A DNA stretch of 6,051 nucleotides. Origin: Clostridia bacterium. Its GTDB lineage: Bacteria; Bacillota; Clostridia; Oscillospirales; CAG-272. Shown here piece after piece: positions 1-6,012 of the stretch. The first letter of the stretch is position 1. Each line of letters begins with the position of its first letter. The notes beneath the pieces are model-generated. The model made no database searches, was not told where the DNA came from, and saw nothing but the letters and a program-made list of their open reading frames with translations. The stretch covers positions 1-6,051 of the forward strand of contig JAKSPW010000084.1 of NCBI GenBank assembly GCA_024404435.1, written 5' to 3'. Position numbers and translations under genes: made by a program.

Positions 1-684
1 ATGACGGCGTTTGACCGTGCGCTGCCCGATATCATGGGCAAAATGAGAGAAGACGACCTGCTCATCATTACAGCCGATCACGGATGCGATCCCGCGACTC
101 CGTCAACGGATCACTCGAGAGAATATACGCCGATGCTCGCGTACGGCAGCGGCATCAGGCACGGCGTCGACCTCGGCACGAGGAGATCATTTGCCGACAT
201 CTCGGCGACGGTGCTCGAATATCTCGGCGTTCCCGCGGGCGATACCGCGGGCGAGAGCTTCCTCGGCGAGATCGCGTTCCCGACTCCGGAAAAGCTGATG
301 GAGAGTGCCGTCAGAGCGAGAGAATTCGCGTACGTTCCCTACTCCGACTTCCGAGTCGGAGCCGCGCTTCTCACGAAAAACGGTAAAATATACACGGGCT
401 GCAACGTTGAGTCCGCTTCCTACTCACCCACGAACTGCGCGGAGAGGACCGCACTCTTCAAGGCTGTGAGCGAGGGAGACACGGAGTTCTCCGCCATCGC
501 CGTCGTCGGCGGGATGGGAGAAAAGCTGTCGGACTCGTGCCCTCCGTGCGGAGTCTGCCGTCAGATGCTCGCGGAGTTCTGCTCTCCCGACATGCCCGTT
601 TACCTCGGCACGCCGAAAAGCTTCACGCGCCACACGCTCGGCGAGCTGCTTCCTTATTCATTTACCCGTAACGACCTTTCGTGA
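1..684 (+). CDS. deoB-cdd: Phosphopentomutase C-terminus fused to cytidine deaminase (5'-partial)
   Basis: One uninterrupted frame carries two enzymes. Residues 1 to about 91 match the C-terminal end of phosphopentomutase (DeoB), which interconverts (deoxy)ribose-1-phosphate and 5-phosphate. ITADHG (D26, H27) and TDHSRE (H38) match known DeoB metal ligands, and [11 protein letters not shown] is a family signature. The catalytic threonine and the other metal ligands of this roughly 390-residue enzyme would lie upstream, so the ATG at 1 is almost certainly internal and the gene is cut by the window edge. Residues 98-227 are a full-length cytidine deaminase: [14 protein letters not shown]135/E137 (substrate-binding NVE), C146-A-E148 (zinc ligand and catalytic glutamate) and PCGVC (C183, C186). 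Three cysteine ligands indicate the small tetrameric class. The linker is only about seven residues (AFPTPEK). An in-frame ATG at 298 has only a weak GGAAAAG upstream, so separate translation of Cdd is possible but poorly supported. Family assignments are firm. That the chain is bifunctional is inference. Confidence 0.93.
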   Translation: MTAFDRALPDIMGKMREDDLLIITADHGCDPATPSTDHSREYTPMLAYGSGIRHGVDLGTRRSFADISATVLEYLGVPAGDTAGESFLGEIAFPTPEKLMESAVRAREFAYVPYSDFRVGAALLTKNGKIYTGCNVESASYSPTNCAERTALFKAVSEGDTEFSAIAVVGGMGEKLSDSCPPCGVCRQMLAEFCSPDMPVYLGTPKSFTRHTLGELLPYSFTRNDLS

Positions 685-711
685 GAATATATACAATTTG
701 TTGCAATAATA

Positions 712-731
712 TTTTTTTGATCGGTTTTTTT
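712..731 (+). other. Twin T7 runs upstream of the promoter
   Basis: Two runs of seven T (712-718 and 725-731) flank GATCGG. They follow the deoB-cdd stop by 28 bases and end nine bases before the -35 box. Only a weak A+T hairpin can be drawn before them (AATAT 686-690 with ATATT 709-713). They could act as an A+T-rich upstream promoter element, or the first run could serve a feeble terminator. Neither is demonstrated. Confidence 0.35.
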
Positions 732-739
732 AGTAAGTA

Positions 740-768
740 TTGACATTATTTTCACGTCATGTTATAAT
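740..768 (+). promoter_or_regulatory. Consensus sigma-A promoter for the transporter operon
   Basis: The -35 box TTGACA (740-745) and -10 box TATAAT (763-768) are both perfect consensus with an ideal 17-base spacer. TG at 760-761 adds an extended -10 element. The expected transcription start is about 775, giving a leader of roughly 50 bases before the lipoprotein gene. Such a strong promoter suits an abundant surface binding protein, and probably implies that expression is limited by a repressor or by leader structure (inference). Confidence 0.9.
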
Positions 769-771
769 TCA

Positions 772-791
772 TTCGGTATATAAATACCGAA
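772..791. promoter_or_regulatory. Inverted repeat at the transcription start, operator-like
   Basis: TTCGGTAT (772-779) and ATACCGAA (784-791) are perfect 8-base inverted repeats separated by ATAA. The element starts three bases after the -10 box and spans the expected start site, where a bound repressor would block transcription. The same bases could form a hairpin at the very 5' end of the mRNA and protect it from decay. The sequence alone does not decide between these, and no regulator gene is in the window. Confidence 0.6.
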
Positions 792-816
792 AATTCAGGG
801 AAAAATCCCAAAAATC

Positions 817-821
817 AGGAG
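817..821 (+). promoter_or_regulatory. Ribosome binding site of the lipoprotein gene
   Basis: AGGAG lies six bases before the ATG at 828, which fixes that start. A small GGGA/TCCC repeat (798-801 and 806-809, AAAA loop) lies just upstream in the leader and leaves the site exposed. Confidence 0.8.
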
Positions 822-827
822 AGAAAA

Positions 828-1958
828 ATGAAAAAAATTCTCAGTCTCATCCTGTGCCTCGCAATGATCCTCACTGCAAGCGTTATTCTCGCTTCCTGCG
901 GTAAGGAAGAGGGCTCAGGCGACGGAACTTACGAGATCGCTATCGTAACTGACGTCGGACAGCTTATGGACAAGGGCTTCAACCAGGGTACTTACGAAGG
1001 TGCAAAGGCTTACGCCGAAGCAAACGGCAAGGACTATAAGTACTATCAGCCCGCTAACGGCGCTGACGCTTCTGACAACGACAGAATCGCCGCTATGAAC
1101 CAGGCAATCGAGAACGGTGCGGAAGTCATCGTTACCCCCGGTTTCCTTCAGGCAACGGCTATCTCCACGGTAGCTGCTGAACATCCGGAAGTCAAGTTCG
1201 TCTTCGTTGACGGCTGGGCACTCGGCACAAATGACGCAGGTTACTCCTACGACAACGTAACGGCTATCGTCTACAAGGAGCAGGAATCCGGCTTCCTCGC
1301 AGGATATGCAGCAGTTATGGAAGGCTACACGAAGCTCGGTTACACGGGCGGCGGCGGCGGAACTAACCCCGCTTGCAACCGTTTCGGTTACGGTTTCGTT
1401 CAGGGCGCTGAAGCAGCAGCAGTCGAGAAGGACGTTGACGTCACCGTCAACTACAGCTACAAGTTCGGCGATGCTTTCTCCGCTTCCACAGAGCTCCAGA
1501 CTCAGATCGCAGGCTGGTACGCAGCAGGCACGGAAGTTGTCTTCTCCTGCGGCGGTTCCATGTTTGACTCCGTCAAGTCCGCAGCAGCTGAGTACGACGG
1601 TGCTAAGATCATCGGTGTCGACGTTGACCAGTCCACAGAGTCCGATCGCGTTATCACATCCGCTGTAAAGGGTCTTTCCGCATCCGTTCAGCTCGTTCTC
1701 GATCAGCTCTACAAGGGCGAATGGGACGCTAAGCTTGCCAACAAGGCTCAGAACCTCGGTGCAGCTGAAGACTCCACAGGCCTCCCGACAGAGTCCTGGT
1801 CCATGGAGAACTTCACAGTCGAGCAGTACAACGATCTCTTTGCAAAGATCAAAGACGGTTCGCTCGTACCGAAGGCTGAAGTTCCGGAGAACTGCAACGA
1901 AAACGGTGAATGGCTCGAGGAAGGCCTCACGAAGGTCACGATCAACTTCGAGAAATAA
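828..1958 (+). CDS. bmpA: BMP/PnrA-family nucleoside-binding lipoprotein of an ABC importer
   Basis: This is the extracytoplasmic solute receptor of the transporter encoded downstream. It should bind nucleosides outside the membrane and deliver them to the permeases. Residues 1-23 are a lipoprotein signal peptide (MKK, hydrophobic stretch, lipobox LASC) with C24 as the lipidated residue. The mature part has the BMP (PnrA-like) pattern: TDVGQLMDKGFNQGTYEG (41-58), EQESGFLAGYAAVM (151-164), a glycine run then TNPACNRFGYGFVQGA (174-194), GWYAAGTEVVFSCGG (229-243), IGVDVDQS (262-269) and VITSAVKGL (275-283). Its 376 residues fit the family. Known relatives include TmpC/PnrA of Treponema, BmpA of Lactococcus and NupN of Bacillus, all purine or broad nucleoside binders. 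The exact substrate cannot be read from sequence. Codon choice differs from the neighbours: by hand count 44 of 48 alanine codons are GCA or GCT, against 13 of 33 in the ATPase gene, consistent with high expression. Confidence 0.95.
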   Translation: MKKILSLILCLAMILTASVILASCGKEEGSGDGTYEIAIVTDVGQLMDKGFNQGTYEGAKAYAEANGKDYKYYQPANGADASDNDRIAAMNQAIENGAEVIVTPGFLQATAISTVAAEHPEVKFVFVDGWALGTNDAGYSYDNVTAIVYKEQESGFLAGYAAVMEGYTKLGYTGGGGGTNPACNRFGYGFVQGAEAAAVEKDVDVTVNYSYKFGDAFSASTELQTQIAGWYAAGTEVVFSCGGSMFDSVKSAAAEYDGAKIIGVDVDQSTESDRVITSAVKGLSASVQLVLDQLYKGEWDAKLANKAQNLGAAEDSTGLPTESWSMENFTVEQYNDLFAKIKDGSLVPKAEVPENCNENGEWLEEGLTKVTINFEK

Positions 1959-1972
1959 TCTTTTCGAAAATC

Positions 1973-2006
1973 GGGGCATATGGAACACCCATATGCCCCA
2001 TCTTTT
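1973..2006 (+). terminator. Hairpin with T-run after the lipoprotein gene, probably a partial terminator
   Basis: GGGGCATATGG (1973-1983) and CCATATGCCCC (1989-1999) form a perfect 11-bp stem with a five-base loop (AACAC), followed by ATCTTTT. It lies 14 bases after the stop codon. The downstream genes have no clear promoter of their own, so this most likely stops part of the transcripts and stabilises the 3' end of the binding-protein message, giving more receptor than membrane complex. That arrangement is common in ABC importer operons. The short interrupted T-run argues for incomplete termination. Confidence 0.7.
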
Positions 2007-2023
2007 GGGGAAGAGGACGTACG

Positions 2024-2076
2024 GTCCTTTCTTTTTGTACGCGGAAGAGGCTCTTCCGCATACAAAAAGGAATGAC
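2024..2076. repeat. 53-nt near-perfect palindrome in the operon spacer
   Basis: Two 26-base arms (2024-2049 and 2051-2076) are inverted copies around G2050. 23 positions pair by Watson-Crick, one is a T·G wobble and two mismatch. The core GCGGAAGAG/CTCTTCCGC (2041-2049, 2051-2059) is perfect, and after one C·A mismatch CTTTTTGTA/TACAAAAAG (2031-2039, 2061-2069) is perfect again. No T-run follows on either strand, so it is not an intrinsic terminator. It could be an mRNA-stabilising or RNase III-processed hairpin, a protein-binding palindrome, or a copy of a dispersed palindromic repeat. Confidence 0.75.
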
Positions 2077-2112
2077 ACAAGTCTTTCGAATCAAAAAAGC
2101 GAGGAATAACAT

Positions 2113-3687
2113 ATGGCAGCACCCGACACATCCCACGGCGCGGGCACGGCGGAATATCCGTACGTCATAGAAATGCGCCACATCACCAAGGAGTTTCCCG
2201 GGATCATCGCCAACGACGACATCACGCTTCAGCTGAAGCGCGGCGAGATCCACGCTCTTCTCGGTGAGAACGGAGCCGGAAAAAGCACTCTCATGAGCGT
2301 GCTTTTCGGCCTTTACAAGCAGGAAAAGGGAGACATCCTCAAGAACGGCGAGGTCGTCGAGATCAACGACCCGAACGACGCGAACCGCCTCGGTATCGGC
2401 ATGGTGCATCAGCACTTCAAGCTCGTCGACGTCTTCTCCGTGCTTGACAACATCATCCTCGGAGTCGAGCCGAATGTCGCGGGCTTCCTTACGAAGAAAA
2501 AAGCGCGCGAAAAGGTGATGCATCTTTCCGAAACCTACGGACTGAACGTCGACCCCGACGCTCTGGTCGAGGACATCACCGTCGGAATGCAGCAGAGGAC
2601 CGAGATCCTCAAGATGCTCTACCGCGACAACGAAGTGCTCATCTTCGACGAGCCGACCGCCGTCCTGACTCCGCAGGAGATCGACGAGCTGATGGAGATC
2701 ATGCGCGGGCTCGCGAAAGAGGGCAAGTCGATCCTCTTCATCACACACAAGCTCAACGAGATCATGGCAGTCGCCGACAGATGCACGGTGCTCCGCAAGG
2801 GCAAGTACATCGGCACGGTGGACATAAAGGACACGACGAAGGAAGAACTGTCGTCCATGATGGTCGGACGCGACGTCAAATTCGTGGTCGACAAGGACGA
2901 GGCCGATCCGAAGGAGGTCGTGCTCGAGGTCGAAAACCTCTGCGTACACAGCAAGCTCCACAAGAAGGACGCAGTCCATAACGTCAGCTTCAAGGTGCGC
3001 GCGGGTGAGATCGTCTGCATCGCCGGCATCGACGGAAACGGTCAGACCGAATTCGTCCACGCACTGACGGGACTCGAGCCGGTGAGGGACGGAAAGATCC
3101 TGCTCGCGGGCGAGGACGTCACGCACAAAAGCATCCGCTACCGCAACACGCACGGCATCAGCCACATCCCCGAGGACAGGCACAAGCACGGTCTCGTGCT
3201 CGACTACACGCTCGCGGACAACATGGTGCTCCAGCGCTATTTCGAGCCTCGCTTCCAGACGGCGGGCTTCATAAAGTTCGACGAGGTGCGCCGCTACTCC
3301 GACGAGCTCATCGAAAAGTTCGACGTACGCTCCGGTCAGGGAAGCGCCTCCATCGCCAGAGGTATGTCCGGCGGCAACCAGCAGAAAGCCATCGTCGCAC
3401 GCGAGATGGACCGCGAGCACAAGCTTCTCATCGCAGTTCAGCCCGCACGCGGCCTCGACGTCGGCGCAATCGAAAACATACATACGCAGATCATCAAATC
3501 GCGCGACGAAGGCTCCGCCGTTCTCCTCGTCTCTCTTGAACTCGACGAGGTTATGAACGTCTCGGACCGCATCCTCGTCATGTACGAGGGCGAGATCGTC
3601 GGCGAGCTCGATCCGAAAAAGACGACCGTGCAGGAGCTCGGTCTGTACATGGCAGGCGCAAAACGTGACGGAAAGGAGGAAGAATGA
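2113..3687 (+). CDS. Nucleoside ABC importer, ATP-binding protein with two ABC domains
   Basis: This cytoplasmic ATPase powers nucleoside import. It has two fused ABC domains, as in the sugar/nucleoside class (NupO of Bacillus, NupA of Lactococcus), and 524 residues is close to family length. Domain 1 (about 19-250) is complete: Walker A GENGAGKST (51-59), Q-loop at Q100, signature VGMQQR (157-162), Walker B VLIFDEPTA (175-183) and H-loop H212. Domain 2 (about 268-515) has signature MSGGNQQK (418-425) but a degenerate Walker A (GIDGNGQT, Q311 where the lysine should be), a Walker B ending LLIAVQPARG (no acidic D-E pair) and S474 in place of the H-loop histidine. This class therefore pairs one canonical site with one degenerate ATP site. 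The start at 2113 has GAGG six bases upstream (2101-2104). It adds about 15-20 residues before the ABC fold, with M21 as the alternative start. The gene ends inside the permease 1 start (ATGA). Confidence 0.95.
   Translation: MAAPDTSHGAGTAEYPYVIEMRHITKEFPGIIANDDITLQLKRGEIHALLGENGAGKSTLMSVLFGLYKQEKGDILKNGEVVEINDPNDANRLGIGMVHQHFKLVDVFSVLDNIILGVEPNVAGFLTKKKAREKVMHLSETYGLNVDPDALVEDITVGMQQRTEILKMLYRDNEVLIFDEPTAVLTPQEIDELMEIMRGLAKEGKSILFITHKLNEIMAVADRCTVLRKGKYIGTVDIKDTTKEELSSMMVGRDVKFVVDKDEADPKEVVLEVENLCVHSKLHKKDAVHNVSFKVRAGEIVCIAGIDGNGQTEFVHALTGLEPVRDGKILLAGEDVTHKSIRYRNTHGISHIPEDRHKHGLVLDYTLADNMVLQRYFEPRFQTAGFIKFDEVRRYSDELIEKFDVRSGQGSASIARGMSGGNQQKAIVAREMDREHKLLIAVQPARGLDVGAIENIHTQIIKSRDEGSAVLLVSLELDEVMNVSDRILVMYEGEIVGELDPKKTTVQELGLYMAGAKRDGKEEE
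3675..3679 (+). promoter_or_regulatory. Ribosome binding site with two adjacent start codons
   Basis: GGAGG inside the end of the ATPase gene serves permease 1. The in-frame ATG codons at 3684 and 3687 lie four and seven bases downstream. The second has the more usual spacing, while the first makes the ATGA overlap with the ATPase stop. The choice changes the protein by one residue. Confidence 0.75.
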
Positions 3688-4928
3688 TGTTTACGACAGG
3701 AACAGATAAGTCTATCGACCGCAAGACAGGTCTGCTCAAATCTCCGGCAGGCAGTGCGCTCCGCAGCATCATCGCCTCCGTCTGCTGCATCCTCGGCGGT
3801 ATGCTCGTCGGCACGATCATCCTCTTCATCCTCGCCTTCACGACGAAGGATATCCCGATCTCCGACGCCGTCAAGGGCATGACGATAATCTTCGGCGGCC
3901 CGTTCGCAAGCGGCTCTAAATCAAGTACTCTGTTCGTCCTCGGCGACATGATCCTCGAGACGACTCCTCTTCTGATGACCGGTCTTTCCGTCGCGATCGC
4001 ATTCAAGACGGGACTCTTCAACATCGGTGCTCCCGGTCAGTACCTCATGGGCGCGATGGGCTCCCTCATCACGGCGCTCTCCGTTCCGACAAACGGCTCA
4101 AATAACTTCTGGGTATGGCTCCTCGCTCTCGTCGTCGGTATCGCCTGCGGCATGATCTGGGGCGCGATCCCCGGCATCTTCAAGGCGCTCTTCAACGTCA
4201 ACGAGGTCATCGTCTGCATCATGTGCAACTGGATCGCCGCGAACGTCGTAAGCTGGGTGTTCTCCGTTTCGGGCGACAGGTTCATCAACTACGCCGAAAC
4301 CAAGACGAAATTCATCAGACCGACGTCCACGAACGGCGTCTCCACTCCGAAGCTCGGGCTTGACAAGGTCTTCCCCGGCTCCAACATCGACATCGGCATC
4401 TTCATCGCCATCATCTTTGCGATCGGCATCTATATCCTCATCAACAAGACGACGCTCGGCTACGAGCTCAAGGCGTGCGGCATGAACAAGCATTCCGCAA
4501 AGTACGCCGGAATGAACGAAAAGCGCAACATCATCCTCTCCATGGTGATCGCCGGAGGTCTCGCCGCCGCAGGCGCGTCCCTCTGGTACCTGAACGGCAA
4601 GAACGACTTCCTGTGGAACACGTACAGCAGTCTGCCGAACGACGGCTTCAACGGCATCCCGGTCGCGCTTCTCGCAAGCAACAACCCGATCGGCGTCATC
4701 TTCTCGGCAACGTTCCTCAGATACATCGGCAAGGGCGGCTTCAACCTCGCCGGATACACTCATTTCAACGAATACGTATCAAACCTCATCATCGCAATGA
4801 TAATATACTTCGCGGGATTCTCCAAGCTGATCAGCGATCTGCTCGGACGCCGCAGAAAGAAAAAGACGATCGAGGCACAATCCGCTGCCGTAATAGCTGA
4901 AAACACGGAAGGAGGGGACGACAAATGA
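3684..4928 (+). CDS. Nucleoside ABC importer, membrane permease 1
   Basis: This is one of the two integral membrane subunits forming the nucleoside channel, of the BPD_transp_2 family (counterpart of NupP of Bacillus). It should pair with permease 2 and dock on the double ATPase. Characteristic stretches are AFKTGLFNIGAPGQYLMGA (106-124), LGYELKACGMNKHSAKYAG (258-276), which is the likely cytoplasmic coupling region, and GFNGIPVALLAS (321-332). Hydrophobic segments suggest about nine membrane spans, roughly at 27-52, 85-107, 117-135, 143-163, 174-194, 236-254, 282-302, 322-347 and 364-383. The N-terminal 25 residues are polar, and the C-terminus is a charged tail beginning GRRRKKK (388). Residues 196-235 form a polar loop without membrane character. 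The gene overlaps the ATPase gene by four bases at its start and permease 2 by four at its end, which suggests coupled translation. The start could be 3687 instead. Confidence 0.94.
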   Translation: MMFTTGTDKSIDRKTGLLKSPAGSALRSIIASVCCILGGMLVGTIILFILAFTTKDIPISDAVKGMTIIFGGPFASGSKSSTLFVLGDMILETTPLLMTGLSVAIAFKTGLFNIGAPGQYLMGAMGSLITALSVPTNGSNNFWVWLLALVVGIACGMIWGAIPGIFKALFNVNEVIVCIMCNWIAANVVSWVFSVSGDRFINYAETKTKFIRPTSTNGVSTPKLGLDKVFPGSNIDIGIFIAIIFAIGIYILINKTTLGYELKACGMNKHSAKYAGMNEKRNIILSMVIAGGLAAAGASLWYLNGKNDFLWNTYSSLPNDGFNGIPVALLASNNPIGVIFSATFLRYIGKGGFNLAGYTHFNEYVSNLIIAMIIYFAGFSKLISDLLGRRRKKKTIEAQSAAVIAENTEGGDDK

Positions 4929-5899
4929 TCTTCATGATCCAGAAAACGCTCATTTACGCGATCCCTCTTCTGATAGTCGCGATGGCAGGCATGTTCGCAG
5001 AGCGAAGCGGTATCATCAACATCGCTCTCGACGGTATCATGATCTTCGGCTCCTTCCTCGGTGCCGTTGCGGTCTACCTGCTCCAGAAGAACAACATCCT
5101 TTCGGGACATCCGCAGCTCGTCTTTCTCATCGCGATGGCGGTCGCCGCCCTCTCGGGCGCGGTCTTCTCGCTGCTTCTCTCCTTCTCGGCGATCAACCTG
5201 AAGGCGGATCAGACGATAGGCGGCACGGCGCTCAACCTCCTTGCTCCCGCCATCACGCTCTTCATCATAAAGATCTTCTTCATGCAGGACAAGCTCGTAA
5301 TGCCCAAGGACATCGGCTTCGTTATCCTGAAGGACGATCTGTCTCCCGTAGGCAAGGCGTTCTTCGACAAGGCCTACATCTCGACGTATATCGTCATCGG
5401 GCTATTCATCGTCCTCTCGATCTTCCTTTACAAGACGAAGACGGGACTCCGCATCCGCGCGTGCGGCGAGCATCCGCAGGCGGCTGACTCCGCGGGTATC
5501 AACGTCCACAGGATGAGATACCTCGGCACGACGATCTCGGGTGCGCTCGGCGGACTCGGCGGCTACATCTACATCGCCACCACCGCGGGCGGCACGGCCG
5601 AAGGTCCTGTCGCGGGCATGGGCTTCCTTGCTCTCGCCATCATGATCTTCGGTAACTGGAAGCCCGTCACGATCGCGCTCGGCTCGCTTCTGTTCGGACT
5701 TCTGAAGTGCCTCAGCGTCATCTACACGCAGCTCGACATAAACGGAGACGGGATCTGCTCTCTTGCAAAGCTCGGTCTTCCGATGTATTTCTACAACCTT
5801 ATCCCGTACGTCACGGTCCTCGTAGTTCTCGCGTTCACGTCGAAGAAGTCGAGAGCACCGAAGGCAGAGGGTATTCCGTATGACAAAGGCATGAGATAA
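4925..5899 (+). CDS. Nucleoside ABC importer, membrane permease 2
   Basis: This is the second membrane subunit of the importer, BPD_transp_2 family (counterpart of NupQ of Bacillus). Diagnostic stretches are AERSGIINIALDGIMIFGSF (25-44), ADQTIGGTALNLLAP (94-108), GLRIRACGEHPQAADSAGI (174-192), which is the coupling-loop type motif, and GMGFLALAIMIFGNWKP (231-247). About eight hydrophobic spans can be drawn, and the 324-residue length is normal and shorter than permease 1, as is usual for this pair. The ATG at 4925 overlaps the permease 1 stop (ATGA) and has GGAGGGG at 4911-4917 seven bases upstream. The next methionine is residue 4. The gene is the last before a strong terminator, so the transporter unit ends here. 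Substrate choice cannot be told from the sequence. Confidence 0.94.
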   Translation: MIFMIQKTLIYAIPLLIVAMAGMFAERSGIINIALDGIMIFGSFLGAVAVYLLQKNNILSGHPQLVFLIAMAVAALSGAVFSLLLSFSAINLKADQTIGGTALNLLAPAITLFIIKIFFMQDKLVMPKDIGFVILKDDLSPVGKAFFDKAYISTYIVIGLFIVLSIFLYKTKTGLRIRACGEHPQAADSAGINVHRMRYLGTTISGALGGLGGYIYIATTAGGTAEGPVAGMGFLALAIMIFGNWKPVTIALGSLLFGLLKCLSVIYTQLDINGDGICSLAKLGLPMYFYNLIPYVTVLVVLAFTSKKSRAPKAEGIPYDKGMR

Positions 5900-5930
5900 A
5901 AAAAGCACTTGCATGGCTCGCTATGAAGGA

Positions 5931-5974
5931 GTTTTCGGGGCGGCAGAGCCGCCCCGAAAACGGATTTTATATTA
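5931..5974 (+). terminator. Strong intrinsic terminator closing the transporter operon
   Basis: GTTTTCGGGGCGGC (5931-5944) and GCCGCCCCGAAAAC (5948-5961) form a perfect 14-bp stem with a three-base AGA loop, followed by the T-rich tail GGATTTTATATT. The G+C-rich upper stem and the U-rich tail are the classic Rho-independent form. It lies 31 bases after the permease 2 stop and separates the transporter from the phosphorylase gene. Confidence 0.92.
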
Positions 5975-6012
5975 AAAATTGTTTTACTGAGTAATTAAAG
6001 GAGCGTTTCCCC

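Noticed and set aside
298..684. A separate cytidine deaminase gene starting at the ATG at 298
   Set aside because: The DeoB frame has no stop before it, the upstream GGAAAAG is weak, and starting there would trim the usual first few residues of the deaminase. The fused reading fits better, though internal initiation is not excluded.
686..718. Possible intrinsic terminator for deoB-cdd
   Set aside because: The only stem is AATAT/ATATT with a long loop, too weak despite the T7 run that follows.
779..784. Second -10 like box TATAAA
   Set aside because: It has no -35 match at a suitable distance and falls inside the inverted repeat. The 740-768 promoter explains the region.
2015..2027. GGAC/GTCC mini-hairpin in the operon spacer
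   Set aside because: It is a four-bp stem only, and it overlaps the base of the much longer palindrome.
1942..3483. A 513-codon open frame on the minus strand opposite the ATPase gene, and other long antisense frames (915-2078, 4098-4763, 5402-5914)
   Set aside because: Their translations are rich in repeated Val, Asp and Arg with no recognisable domain, and they lie opposite strongly conserved genes. They are open because of the codon bias of the + strand genes.
3308..3567. Degenerate second ATP site of the ATPase as a sign of gene decay
   Set aside because: The missing Walker A lysine and Walker B acidic residues in domain 2 are usual in the nucleoside and sugar double ATPases, and the signature is intact.
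5913..5975. Small open frame of 20 codons after permease 2
   Set aside because: It has no ribosome binding site and runs through the terminator stem. The apparent codons come from the hairpin.
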